Below, piece after piece: positions 46,248 to 54,878 of a stretch of DNA of 64,000 nucleotides (within the stretch, counting starts at the first letter, position 1; each line of letters begins with the position of its first letter). The stretch covers positions 62,001-126,000 of the forward strand of contig NZ_JBOIUB010000010.1 in the NCBI RefSeq assembly GCF_050749885.1, given 5' to 3'. The stretch is from Zooshikella sp050749885. Lineage in GTDB: Bacteria > Pseudomonadota > Gammaproteobacteria > Pseudomonadales > Zooshikellaceae. Below the pieces are notes generated by a model. That model ran no database searches. It was not told the origin of the DNA and saw nothing but the letters and a program-made list of their open reading frames with translations. The translations under genes were made by a program, and so were the position numbers.

Positions 46248-46422
46248 GTTCTTTTTGACGCTATTTCAGACTATTTCGGAGGTGATTAGCTAGTTTTTCA
46301 TTTTATGCCATTAATGTAATAAACGTTAAAAACGAAAGGTATACCTTGAAAAGAAAGCTCTCAGAGGCTTATATTAAGCGTACAATTTAATGCATTCGTT
46401 TCTTCTGAAGGATATGGTTTAG

Positions 46423-46446
46423 CTAGGGCCTGTTAACAGGCCCTAG
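46423..46446. repeat. Perfect 24-bp palindrome
   Basis: CTAGGGCCTGTT followed directly by its exact complement AACAGGCCCTAG. It lies between the binding-protein-like gene and the next small gene. It could be an operator, a cruciform or a termination signal. Confidence 0.6.
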
Positions 46447-46509
46447 TAATGAGAAGCACCTTTAAGAATAATGGTAGCTTATTAATAATGGTTGATTAGG
46501 TATGCGCTG

Positions 46510-46929
46510 ATGGCTATGCGAATCAAGGGTTCTGTTGGTAATACACCCATTGACTTGACAATAACGTGTGATGAAGACGTGCTTAATATGGCATCTGAAC
46601 TCCTTGATGTTTGGAGCAGACAAAACAAAGCTGCCACTCCTTGTGAAAGTGAATTAGAAAATACAGTACCTACATCAACTCATAGTAAGACTACTCGTCA
46701 TAAGCCCTCCCTTTTACAGCAAGCATTAGACTATATTGAAAAGGAAAAGCAGGTAACGAATTATCAGTTGGTTGATTTTTTATCTGGATTGGAGGGGAAC
46801 GAGCAGTCAGTTAAACAGACCATCATGAGGTTAAAACACCACAGTAATATCCAGTTAACCACTGAGTCTACACATGCTCGCACTGATCATTTGGTTTTTC
46901 ATTGGGATAATACTACTACTGAAACTTAA
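46510..46929 (+). CDS. Hypothetical protein
   Basis: 139 residues from the ATG at 46510; a TTG at 46492 and ATG at 46516 are alternatives and no ribosome site is decisive. The N-terminal part looks like a small alpha/beta segment (GNTPIDLTITCDEDVLNMASELL), then a polar linker, then a possible winged-helix-like half (LLQQALDYIEKEKQVTNYQLVDFLSGLEGNEQSVKQTIMRL) that might bind nucleic acid. I recognise no family. No operon partner. Confidence 0.55.
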   Translation: MAMRIKGSVGNTPIDLTITCDEDVLNMASELLDVWSRQNKAATPCESELENTVPTSTHSKTTRHKPSLLQQALDYIEKEKQVTNYQLVDFLSGLEGNEQSVKQTIMRLKHHSNIQLTTESTHARTDHLVFHWDNTTTET

Positions 46930-47089
46930 GATTAGGACAGTAGCCTGCGTGGCTGTTATAAAAAGTTTCCGATAAAACATGAAGTCTTATTGAGCTAACC
47001 CTTCACTCCTAGCGCATCTTCCTATATTCTCCAGAGAAATAATTAAAATATTATTGTTTTATTTTTATATAAAAAATAGGGACATAAAC

Positions 47090-48319
47090 ATGAATAATAA
47101 TAAGAATGCTGTAGAACGACTTGCAAACGCTAAACATGAATTTGGTGAACATGGTGGCGTTAACATGTCAATTGAAGCCAGTTCTACCTTTACTGTGATG
47201 GAAGCTAATACACTGCCTGAAATCTTTCAAGGTCAAAAAGGGCCTCAACAGGGTGGATGTTATTTGTATGGGCGTCATTTTAACCCAACAGTCTATAATC
47301 TAGCGAGACAACTGGCATGTATAGAAGGTAGTGAGTCAGCCTATTGTACGGCCAGTGGTATGGCGGCAATATCGAGTACTTTACTCCAGCTGTTGTGTCC
47401 TGGTGATGAGATTATTGCTTCTCATACGATCTATGGAGGGACTTACGCACTTTTACATGATTACTTTCCTCTCAAGAATAATATACATACACATTTTGTC
47501 GATATTCATCAGCACTCGCTAATTGAGCAAAAAATTACGGCAAAAACCAAGGTTATTTATGTTGAGTCGATAGCAAACCCTACGCTACGTGTCGCAGATA
47601 TTAGATCATTAGCTACACTCGCTAAAAAGCATCAATTAACTCTTGTGGTTGATAATACCTTTTCTCCCCTCATTATTGAGCCGATTGCCCTGGGCGCGGA
47701 TATTGTCATACATAGTTTAACTAAGTTTATTAACGGGGCTTCTGATACGGTAGCTGGGGTAGTTTGTGCATCGACTGACTTTGTCAGCCAGTTAATGGAT
47801 TTGCACACAGGGTCTTTAATGCTGCTTGGACCAACCATGGATCCAGACGTTGCTTTTCGTATTAGTGCACGATTAGCGCACTTACCATTGCGTATTCAAG
47901 CCCATAGTCAAAGAGCAATGTATATAGCACAGCAGCTACATGAAATGGGGTTACCCGTGACTTATCCTGGTTTGTCTAATCACCCAGATTATCGGCTATT
48001 AAAAAGCAGTGGAAATGTGGATGAATATGGTTTTGGAGGGCTATTTACGTTAGACCTTGGTTCAGAAAAAAAAGCCAATGCATTAATGAATATTTTGCAA
48101 AATGAACAGCATTTTGGGCTTATGGCGGTTAGCCTGGGCTATAGTGATACATTGATGTCCTGTTCTGGCAGTTCAACATCGAGTGAAATGACTGAAGAAG
48201 ATAAACAACTTGCTCATATTTCATCAGGCTTAGTACGATTTTCAATGGGGTATACTGGCAGTTTAACGCAGCGCTGGGATCAATTAAAAACAGCACTGGC
48301 TGCCTGCCAGATTATCTAA
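47090..48319 (+). CDS. Cys/Met metabolism PLP-dependent enzyme (methionine gamma-lyase / cystathionine gamma-synthase family)
   Basis: 409 residues from the ATG at 47090, preceded by a weak AGGG; the frame extends 12 codons upstream. Family marks: YGRHFNPTV, AAYCTASGMAAISS-like YCTASGMAAIS, VIYVESIANPTLRVAD, VVDNTFSPLI and the PLP lysine in IHSLTKFINGASD (K212). The end, SCSGSSTSSEM and GLVRFSMGYTGS, fits the subgroup annotated as cystathionine gamma-synthase family. It acts on sulphur amino acids in the cytoplasm, most likely as a gamma-lyase releasing methanethiol or H2S, but lyase versus synthase cannot be fixed from sequence. It is monocistronic, ended by a clear hairpin. Confidence 0.85.
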   Translation: MNNNKNAVERLANAKHEFGEHGGVNMSIEASSTFTVMEANTLPEIFQGQKGPQQGGCYLYGRHFNPTVYNLARQLACIEGSESAYCTASGMAAISSTLLQLLCPGDEIIASHTIYGGTYALLHDYFPLKNNIHTHFVDIHQHSLIEQKITAKTKVIYVESIANPTLRVADIRSLATLAKKHQLTLVVDNTFSPLIIEPIALGADIVIHSLTKFINGASDTVAGVVCASTDFVSQLMDLHTGSLMLLGPTMDPDVAFRISARLAHLPLRIQAHSQRAMYIAQQLHEMGLPVTYPGLSNHPDYRLLKSSGNVDEYGFGGLFTLDLGSEKKANALMNILQNEQHFGLMAVSLGYSDTLMSCSGSSTSSEMTEEDKQLAHISSGLVRFSMGYTGSLTQRWDQLKTALAACQII

Positions 48320-48350
48320 TGTTAATTCTGACATGTCATTCTTAATCTAT

Positions 48351-48376
48351 AGGTTGTCGCTGTAAAGCGACAACCT
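48351..48376. terminator. Bidirectional terminator hairpin
   Basis: AGGTTGTCGC-tgtaaa-GCGACAACCT, a perfect 10-bp stem between convergent genes ending at 48319 and 48401. Confidence 0.8.
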
Positions 48377-48400
48377 GCAAGAGCAAGTCATGAATAATTA

Positions 48401-49279
48401 TTAGGATTTTATGAAGTCATTTACGGTTTCAATAAACTTAGTAGGTTCTTCAAAATGGGGGTAATGGCCTGATTTAGAAAAGACACAAGCCGTGTAATTG
48501 TCGTGATGTTCCGGTTGAAATAGATCTCCTGCCATGAGAAAGTCGTTGCTGCCCATAATATGTAATACCTGCTGTGTTAATTTGGCAATATCATAGTATG
48601 GCGTACTGCTACTATCCTGGTGAATATTGCTGACAACCGCTTTAAAGATATCATCATTGTCGGTGAGCGTGCACTGTGCTTTTATCGCTTCAAATGATTC
48701 CATGGCTGCAAAATTAGACCAATTAAATAAGCTTCTGATAGCCCTGTTTTTAAGGGCATCTTTAAATTTTTGTTTGACCTCCCATAAACTTGTAGGGTCG
48801 TTTACGTCAAACTGAGTGGAGGCCATAATGTCTTTATAATCCTCTTTTTGAAAAAGTTTCATGAGGATCATATCCATCATAAAGTTTCTTTTGGCTGGAA
48901 TATCGGCTCGTAATGAACGTCCTAAAAGAATTATTTTTTTGTTAATTTCAGGCTTATTTAATAAAGCATCATACACAAGCTTTGCACCATAACTATGGGC
49001 AGCAATAGCAGAGATATTGATACCACTATCTGCAAATGTTTCCAGCATTAATAAAAAATCATCAATATTAGCGGCATGACTGTACATGTCATGTGGCTTG
49101 GACTGTCCACAACCGCGTTGGTCGTAGGATACCCAGCCAAAGTGTTGCGTGAAATGTGGGTGTTGGCTCACCCAGTGTTTAAAGTAGTGAGAGTGGCTTC
49201 CTGGTCCACCATGCACAAATAAAATAGATTGCTTATGTTGTTTGGGGTTAATTGTCCACGAGTGTAGCATGTGTTGCAT
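48401..49279 (-). CDS. Alpha/beta hydrolase, proline-iminopeptidase-like
   Basis: 292 residues, cytoplasmic. The oxyanion motif HGGPGSHSHYF (about residues 24-34) and YDQRGCGQS match the prolyl iminopeptidase subfamily (S33). The nucleophile serine lies in AHSYGA (about residue 96). The acid is likely in the loop after LHIMGSNDFL and the histidine in FSKSGHYPHFEEP. Members cleave N-terminal proline or act on esters and lactones, so the substrate is open. GGAAG precedes the ATG. It converges with the PLP enzyme. Confidence 0.85.
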   Translation of the reverse strand: MQHMLHSWTINPKQHKQSILFVHGGPGSHSHYFKHWVSQHPHFTQHFGWVSYDQRGCGQSKPHDMYSHAANIDDFLLMLETFADSGINISAIAAHSYGAKLVYDALLNKPEINKKIILLGRSLRADIPAKRNFMMDMILMKLFQKEDYKDIMASTQFDVNDPTSLWEVKQKFKDALKNRAIRSLFNWSNFAAMESFEAIKAQCTLTDNDDIFKAVVSNIHQDSSSTPYYDIAKLTQQVLHIMGSNDFLMAGDLFQPEHHDNYTACVFSKSGHYPHFEEPTKFIETVNDFIKS

Positions 49280-49419
49280 AGTATGTTACTTCCTGTAATT
49301 GTACGGCGATTTATGCCTTTTGCGAGCAGTATAACAAGCTTGGGAATGAAAGTTAAAATCAGGTATTCTGCTTGGAATCGGTATACCTCGTAGAAACAAA
49401 GTTTTCATTATAAATAAGC

Positions 49420-50217
49420 TTAATGACGGGCTGGCTTTAATTGATCGAGACGTAATCGTTGACGTTTATCAAACAGTTGTCGTGCGGTAAAAAATGTTGT
49501 AATAAAGCTTCCCAATCCAGTGGCTATGGTAATTAAGATTAAAATGGCAATTTGGTAACGTATTGCTTGTGATGGATCTGTGCCGGCAAGAATTTGTCCT
49601 GTCATCATACCAGGTAAACTGATGATACCAGCGGCAGCCATCGAATTAATGGCGGGGATCATGGCATTGTGTTGTGCTTGTCGACGAAGGAAAGCTGTTG
49701 CTTGTAACCAAGTAGCACCTTGCATCAACTGTCCTTCAATGCGATCTTGAGCATCATGTGCTGTAACTGTCATGTACTCCCTCGCTAATGATACGCCATT
49801 TAGACTGTTACCTAGCAGCATACCTAGCAATGGAATAAAGTACTGTGGGTGATACCAGGGGGTTGCTTGGATAAAAGCCAAAAGCATCAGAAACAACATG
49901 CTCGTTGTTGAGATAAATAAAGCGACAGTACTAATCCAGATATTCCAACGTGTTACCCAAGCGTAGGTTTGTCGAGCATTTGCTTCACGCCCTGCCGCGA
50001 GTATCATCAGTAGTGAAATTCCTAGAACCCAACTGAGCTGAACATGGCTGAACAGCCACGTTAGAACCAGGCCAATAATGCTGAGTTGTAGTAACATCCG
50101 TACCATACTGATAAAGAGCTGTCGTGTAAGACCAGGGGCTAGGTTTCGTTGAAATAAAGCAAGCACACTGAGCAGTAGTATACAAAGTGCTAAATCTGCG
50201 TAGCTGAGTTCAATCAT
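49420..50217 (-). CDS. fetB: ABC exporter permease, FetB/YbbM family (UPF0014)
   Basis: 265 residues from the ATG at 50217; a GTG two codons earlier is possible. Seven hydrophobic helices, with family phrases PLLGMLLGNSLNGVSLA, QLMQGATWLQA and PGMMTGQILAGTDPSQAIRYQI. In E. coli FetAB exports iron and protects against peroxide. It overlaps the upstream fetA by eight bases, giving a two-gene operon. Confidence 0.9.
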   Translation of the reverse strand: MIELSYADLALCILLLSVLALFQRNLAPGLTRQLFISMVRMLLQLSIIGLVLTWLFSHVQLSWVLGISLLMILAAGREANARQTYAWVTRWNIWISTVALFISTTSMLFLMLLAFIQATPWYHPQYFIPLLGMLLGNSLNGVSLAREYMTVTAHDAQDRIEGQLMQGATWLQATAFLRRQAQHNAMIPAINSMAAAGIISLPGMMTGQILAGTDPSQAIRYQIAILILITIATGLGSFITTFFTARQLFDKRQRLRLDQLKPARH

Positions 50218-50821
50218 CTTCACTTAAGCAACCTCCATGTAAAGTGAAGTTTTTGGCTCGGTTAACCAACCAGGGGGATGGATGATGGGCAACCCAGATA
50301 ATACTGCGATCTGTTTGTTGTAAAAAGTGGTCAAATAAAAACTGTTCCAGGTGTGATTGACTAACAGGATCGAGATTAGCAGTGGGTTCGTCCAGCAATA
50401 AGACATAAGGATTATGTTGAAGTGCTCTTAAAATAGCTAATCGTTGTTTTTCTCCTGTAGAAAGCGTATGTATAGGCTGCTGTATGATTGAATGAGATAA
50501 TCCTAATTGTGTGAGCCAGTTATCAATATTGCAGGAGAAGTGATCTCTGGCCGTTGGATGCCACCAGCTTGGCATCGCGGGTACTAATGTTACATAGCGA
50601 CGCCATTGCGATGGCTCAATGTCAGTTTGTTTTTGGTTCTGTAATAATACTTCTCCTTGTGCAGGGATTAAGTCTGCCAGTGCTTTTAAAAGCAGGCTTT
50701 TTCCTGTTCCTGAAGCACCTTGAATACACATACATACCTGGGCGAAAAGGTTGAAGCTGATCTGTTGTATTGTGTGTACAGATAAATGTTTGACCTGCAG
50801 TAAGGGCGTAAAATTATTCAT
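50210..50821 (-). CDS. fetA: ABC exporter ATP-binding protein, FetA/YbbL family
   Basis: 203 residues from the ATG at 50821, chosen because MNNFTPLLQVKHLS aligns with the start of E. coli FetA; the frame continues 18 codons upstream to 50875. Walker A is GASGTGKSLLL, the signature LSTGEKQRL and Walker B VLLLDEPTANLD, with VAHH as the H-loop. It supplies ATP to the FetB permease encoded downstream. Short for an ABC ATPase but typical for FetA (about 220). No Fur-like site was noticed before it. Confidence 0.88.
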   Translation of the reverse strand: MNNFTPLLQVKHLSVHTIQQISFNLFAQVCMCIQGASGTGKSLLLKALADLIPAQGEVLLQNQKQTDIEPSQWRRYVTLVPAMPSWWHPTARDHFSCNIDNWLTQLGLSHSIIQQPIHTLSTGEKQRLAILRALQHNPYVLLLDEPTANLDPVSQSHLEQFLFDHFLQQTDRSIIWVAHHPSPWLVNRAKNFTLHGGCLSEDD

Positions 50822-51114
50822 GCTTAGTTTGGGATTTAAACAGCCGTTAACTTGGTTTTCACGAATATAAACCATTTGCTGTAGGTGTACGAAGACTTAG
50901 AAGTTTTGTAGATGTTTGTCACATTATATCCAAGAGGCATGTCCTGTGTGTCAAGTAGAGCTGTATTAATCATTTACTTAAGTATAGCCAACAAGGCATT
51001 CTAGGTAATCATGAGTTGAAACTGGCTTAACTAAACAAAATGATCACTGGCTAGAAGGAGTTGTAAGAACATTAGGTTTATTACATTATAAAAACAGAAA
51101 ACTGGAAGTAAATT

Positions 51115-52281
51115 ATGAAGTTAATCAAAAATAAACCAGTATATGCCCAAAAAAATAAAACGTATTTTGGTCTTTGTCTTAGAGGTGTCCTTAAGGCATT
51201 TGTTGTTTTTTCAATCATGCAAACAGTGACTGTCGGGGCTTATACCTGGGCATCAAGTGAGAGTAATAATGAATCTCTCGTGCAAAACCAACAAACCTCA
51301 AATGTACTTCGTCATACGCTAGAAAAATCACTTTTTACATTACCACCACGAAAACAGGGCCACTATGGCATCCGCTTGTACCGGTTAACAGGCAATAAAA
51401 AATATTTATCCACAAGTTTATACGATACATATGTCGTTGCAGATCACTTGGATTTTATTGCTAATCGCTTAGGTGACGAAAGCTATATTAAATCCTATAT
51501 AAAACGAGCTCAACGAAAACAACCTGATAATTATAAAGGTAATTTAAGACGTGCAGTGTTAGCTGGAAATAGTGAGTTTTTATTTTATAGTTCGGCTATT
51601 TTGCCTTTTATGAACCGGTTGGATGAATTAGGTTTAAAGTCAGTTCATAACGAACAACTCTATGCAGCACTTAAAAAGTATGATTTTAAGTCAACGCTTT
51701 TGAAACCTGAAGTCATACGTGCATGGGCAGCACAGTCTGCTAATTGGGTTTATTGGCTGCATCAATTAGGTATTGTTGATTTAAGGAAGCCCTATAAAGA
51801 AGCTTTTATAAAAACATTTGAGGATGAATCGAGGTTAAAAGGGGATGCTTACATCAATAAGGTTTATGGATTAACACATTTTATTTTTGCGGCAAGTCGC
51901 TATTACCAGCAGCCAATAGATAAAAAAGAATTTGCCTGGATTTATGATTATTTTGAAAAAAATATAGCGCGTATTTTAAGCGAAACTAAGCCAGATGTAA
52001 TCGCCGAGGTGGGCGTAAGTTTTTTACTCGCGGGGGAAGCTTATCATCCTGTGGTCAAGCAGTGTCGTCAGTCTATTCGGCAAGCCATAGATAAAGAGCA
52101 TAAAATGATTCCTTCTGTCGATGGGGAGTGGGATTTAGCGCGAGGTGAGCATCGCAATGTATTAGCATTTATGTTGTTTTATTTACCGAGGCCATTACAT
52201 CCTGGACCTTATCTGGCTAATGATGACAAGTTTCGTTCGTATTTACCCAAAAACGTAGTTATTAAATCTGTACAGCGATGA
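51115..52281 (+). CDS. Secreted protein of unknown function, paralogue 1 (DUF3541-like)
   Basis: 388 residues. A signal anchor or peptide lies near 26-44 (VLKAFVVFSIMQTVTVGAYTWA). The body shares a series of motifs with the next gene: HYGIRLYRLTG, AAQSANWVYWLHQLGI, NKVYGLTHFIFAASRYYQ, FAWIYDYFEKN, DVIAEVGVSFLL and GEHRNVLAFM, ending PGPYLAND. The alpha-helical pattern and conserved HRNV near the C-terminus recall DUF3541 proteins of Vibrio and relatives, from memory. GGAAG precedes the ATG. Only four bases separate its stop from the next start, so the two form an operon. Confidence 0.72.
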   Translation: MKLIKNKPVYAQKNKTYFGLCLRGVLKAFVVFSIMQTVTVGAYTWASSESNNESLVQNQQTSNVLRHTLEKSLFTLPPRKQGHYGIRLYRLTGNKKYLSTSLYDTYVVADHLDFIANRLGDESYIKSYIKRAQRKQPDNYKGNLRRAVLAGNSEFLFYSSAILPFMNRLDELGLKSVHNEQLYAALKKYDFKSTLLKPEVIRAWAAQSANWVYWLHQLGIVDLRKPYKEAFIKTFEDESRLKGDAYINKVYGLTHFIFAASRYYQQPIDKKEFAWIYDYFEKNIARILSETKPDVIAEVGVSFLLAGEAYHPVVKQCRQSIRQAIDKEHKMIPSVDGEWDLARGEHRNVLAFMLFYLPRPLHPGPYLANDDKFRSYLPKNVVIKSVQR

Positions 52282-52285
52282 GTGT

Positions 52286-53380
52286 ATGAAGCTATTCAGT
52301 AGGTATAAAGCGAGTTTACTTATTTTATCATGGCTGTTAAGTAATGGAGTGCAAGCAGCCATAACAACAAATGCCGAGCAGCAAGCTGCAAACAAGGCAG
52401 CACTCAAAATTCAAGAGGTTTATGATACAAACCAACTGCACCTGACACCCAAACGCAAGGCACATTATGCTTTACGAATGTACCGCCTGACTGGCCAGGA
52501 AAAGTATGTTGGTGAAATTATTAATCATGTGTATCGTTTAGTGTCTCGTGTAGGCTGGTATGATGCACATGTAAACGATGAAAAATTTAGGCTGCAGATA
52601 GTTGATAATCTAACATCCGCATTTGGCCAAAAAAGTCGTGGACTTCAGCGGAGACTTTTTTGGCAGCAAACAAAGTTTAGAGCACTGCGTTTTGAATTAC
52701 ATAGTATTTATCTACTAGCGCAACTAAATCAATTAGGTATTAAACCAACACATTTTTCTAATTTACTCAATCATTTACAAAAACAACCAATCGCTAAGTT
52801 ACTCCTGGATGAAGCCTTTATTCGTGTTTATGCAGCGCAAGCTGCAAATTATGTTTTTTGGTTAGAGGAACTGGGGATCGCTAAGTTATCAGAAAAGTTT
52901 ATAACGAAATTTCAAACGATTTACCCAATCTCAAAGGATACTGAACTGTCACAGTTGGAATATCAGAATAAGCTATATGGCTTAACTCATATTATTTTGT
53001 CAGCAAGTCGTTACTATCAGAAGCCTGTTTCTGATGAGCAGTTTGCATGGATAACAAAGTACTTTGTGAGTACATTAGACACTATTGAAAAGCGAGCTAA
53101 AGCGGATGTATTGGCTGAAATTGGTGTATGTTTGAAGTTGGTTGGTTTTTCTGATCAAGTGGTTTTACACCGGCTGAAACGCCAGTTGTTGGCAATGGTT
53201 GATAAAAAACACTACATTATTCCTGGAGCTGAGGGTAATGTTTCACTCAGCTCTGGAGAGCATCGTAATGTGCTTACCTATGCTTTTTTTAATTGGCCGA
53301 ATCAGTTGACGCCAGGACCCAATTTAACACAAACGTCAACCTGGCGTAGACAGTTGCCTTATCGTTTATCTCTGGATTAA
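52286..53380 (+). CDS. Secreted protein of unknown function, paralogue 2 (DUF3541-like)
   Basis: 364 residues. Signal peptide about 1-24 (ASLLILSWLLSNGVQA). It shares with paralogue 1 HYALRMYRLTGQEKYV, YAAQAANYVFWLEELGI, NKLYGLTHIILSASRYYQKP, FAWITKYF, DVLAEIGVCLKL, GEHRNVLTYAF and PGPNL, in the same order, so it arose by tandem duplication followed by strong divergence. Conserved histidines and arginines (GEHRNV) may be catalytic or binding residues, but no function is known to me. Terminated by the 15-bp stem at 53460-53494. Confidence 0.72.
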   Translation: MKLFSRYKASLLILSWLLSNGVQAAITTNAEQQAANKAALKIQEVYDTNQLHLTPKRKAHYALRMYRLTGQEKYVGEIINHVYRLVSRVGWYDAHVNDEKFRLQIVDNLTSAFGQKSRGLQRRLFWQQTKFRALRFELHSIYLLAQLNQLGIKPTHFSNLLNHLQKQPIAKLLLDEAFIRVYAAQAANYVFWLEELGIAKLSEKFITKFQTIYPISKDTELSQLEYQNKLYGLTHIILSASRYYQKPVSDEQFAWITKYFVSTLDTIEKRAKADVLAEIGVCLKLVGFSDQVVLHRLKRQLLAMVDKKHYIIPGAEGNVSLSSGEHRNVLTYAFFNWPNQLTPGPNLTQTSTWRRQLPYRLSLD

Positions 53381-53459
53381 CACAACTATAAAAGCGAAAG
53401 CGATATGGCTGTCAGTTTATGAAAATAAGAGAGGATGTTAGTTGTATCGTTTTGTGCTA

Positions 53460-53494
53460 ATCATTTTAGCTATTGATGAAATAGCTAAAATGAT
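53460..53494. terminator. Bidirectional terminator hairpin
   Basis: ATCATTTTAGCTATT-gatga-AATAGCTAAAATGAT, a perfect 15-bp stem between convergent genes (ends 53380 and 53521). Confidence 0.8.
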
Positions 53495-53520
53495 GTTCGC
53501 CCGATTTGTGTGTCGAGATA

Positions 53521-54099
53521 CTAGCTGATGAGAGCCGCTTTAAAGTGTTTTCTGCACAAAGATACATAGCGCTCTTCTCCACCTATTTCGATTTGAGATC
53601 CCTCTTTAATGGCTTTCCCATGCTCATCAAACCGTGCAACCATTGTTGCCTTGCGGCCACAGTGGCAAACCGTTTTTAATTCGCTAATTTTATCAGCCCA
53701 AGCAAGTAAGTAGTGGCTACCTTCAAATAATTCGCCTTTAAAATCGGTACGAAGTCCGTAACAAAGCACAGGAATATCCAATTGATCAACGACTTCGGAT
53801 AATTCTGCAACATGTAGCTTGGTGAGAAACTGAGCTTCGTCGATCAAGACACAGTGAATGTTTTGTTGTTGGCTTGCCTGTTGTATGGTAACAAAAAAGT
53901 TGTCTTGGCCCTGAAATAAGAGCGCATTTGCAGATAGCCCAATACGAGAGCTTATTTTTCCCTTACCAAATCGATCATCGATGGCAGCCGTAAATAGAAG
54001 AGGTTCCATACCTCGTTCTTTATAATTATGTGCTGACTGTAGCAGGGCCGTTGATTTGCCTGCATTCATTGCTGAGTAGTAAAAGTAAAGTTGTGCCAT
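53521..54099 (-). CDS. tdk: Thymidine kinase
   Basis: 193 residues from the ATG at 54099, chosen because MAQLYFYYSAMNAGKST matches the usual start of type II thymidine kinases; the frame continues 30 codons upstream. P-loop SAMNAGKS, catalytic and binding DEAQF, LCYGLRTDFKGELFEGS, and zinc cysteines in TVCHCGRKA and SLCRKHF. It phosphorylates thymidine for salvage in the cytoplasm. It is transcribed in the same direction as hpt, with repeated sequence upstream of it. Confidence 0.95.
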   Translation of the reverse strand: MAQLYFYYSAMNAGKSTALLQSAHNYKERGMEPLLFTAAIDDRFGKGKISSRIGLSANALLFQGQDNFFVTIQQASQQQNIHCVLIDEAQFLTKLHVAELSEVVDQLDIPVLCYGLRTDFKGELFEGSHYLLAWADKISELKTVCHCGRKATMVARFDEHGKAIKEGSQIEIGGEERYVSLCRKHFKAALIS

Positions 54100-54194
54100 T
54101 TTATTTTTTGCTATCAGATGTGCAGAGCCCATGAAGCGTATAGCCACTATGCTAAATGGGCATGGCGGGTATACACGATGATTAGACATAACTT

Positions 54195-54238
54195 AATGTA
54201 CTATGTTACATGTAGTACATTGTTACGTGTAGTACATT
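54195..54238. repeat. 17-bp tandem repeat with inverted half-site upstream of tdk
   Basis: GTTACATGTAGTACATT (54205-54221) is followed directly by GTTACGTGTAGTACATT (54222-54238), one mismatch. AATGTACTA at 54195-54203 is the exact complement of TAGTACATT in each unit. It looks like a multi-site operator about 100 bp upstream of the tdk start. Confidence 0.6.
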
Positions 54239-54244
54239 AGAGTT

Positions 54245-54285
54245 ATGCAATGTCTGAACGTGATAAGTCCTGACAGACATTGCAT
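54245..54285. repeat. 12-bp inverted repeat between hpt and tdk
   Basis: ATGCAATGTCTG (54245-54256) and CAGACATTGCAT (54274-54285) flank a 17-base loop. It may be part of the tdk control region or the hpt 3' end. Confidence 0.55.
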
Positions 54286-54293
54286 CAGAGTAG

Positions 54294-54317
54294 ACCGTAC
54301 TGTTAAACAGGTACGGT
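54294..54317 (-). terminator. Hairpin just after hpt
   Basis: ACCGTACTGTT and AACAGGTACGGT pair with one bulge, seven bases beyond the hpt stop on the minus strand. Confidence 0.5.
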
Positions 54318-54323
54318 ATTCAA

Positions 54324-54878
54324 TCAATGACCTTTTAAGGCAAAAATACCTGGTGCATTACGCCAGTAGCTTTTGTAGTCCATTCCATAGCCAAAAATAT
54401 ATCGGTCTTCTATTTGCAGACCAATATAGTCACTATTTAAATCAACACCTTTACGGTCATGCTTTTTCTCAACCAGCACAGCAGTTTGTACATCTTTAGC
54501 ACCCTGGGCTTTACAAAATTCAACAATGGCTGCCAGGGTATGACCTTCATCAAGAATATCGTCCAGAATGAGTACTGTACGGTCTTGCATTGATGTATTT
54601 GGGCGCACTTTCCAGTCTAGTTCCCCGCCAGTAGTTTCTTGGCGGTAACGGGTTGCATGAATATAGTCAACTTCAAGTGGGAAATTCAGTTTAGTGAGCA
54701 GTTTGCCACTGACAACAAGGCCACCATTCATGATGCAATAGACTAATGGGTTACTGTTTGCGAGTTCAGCGGTAATGGCTTGTCCCATGCGCTCAATCGC
54801 TGCTTCCACTTCAGCTTCAGTGTATAAACAGTCGGCTTCGGCATAAACCTGTTTAATATGCTCAAGATCTGCAGACAT
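54324..54878 (-). CDS. hpt: Hypoxanthine (guanine) phosphoribosyltransferase
   Basis: 184 residues. The PRPP-binding signature VLILDDILDEGHTL (about 100-113), the CIMNGGLVVSGKL N-terminal loop and YIHATRYRQET identify a type I purine phosphoribosyltransferase; the long form and pairing with upp match Pseudomonas-type hypoxanthine-guanine phosphoribosyltransferases. It salvages hypoxanthine or guanine to IMP/GMP. A GAGG ribosome site precedes the ATG. Divergent from upp across a 670-bp gap. Confidence 0.93.
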   Translation of the reverse strand: MSADLEHIKQVYAEADCLYTEAEVEAAIERMGQAITAELANSNPLVYCIMNGGLVVSGKLLTKLNFPLEVDYIHATRYRQETTGGELDWKVRPNTSMQDRTVLILDDILDEGHTLAAIVEFCKAQGAKDVQTAVLVEKKHDRKGVDLNSDYIGLQIEDRYIFGYGMDYKSYWRNAPGIFALKGH

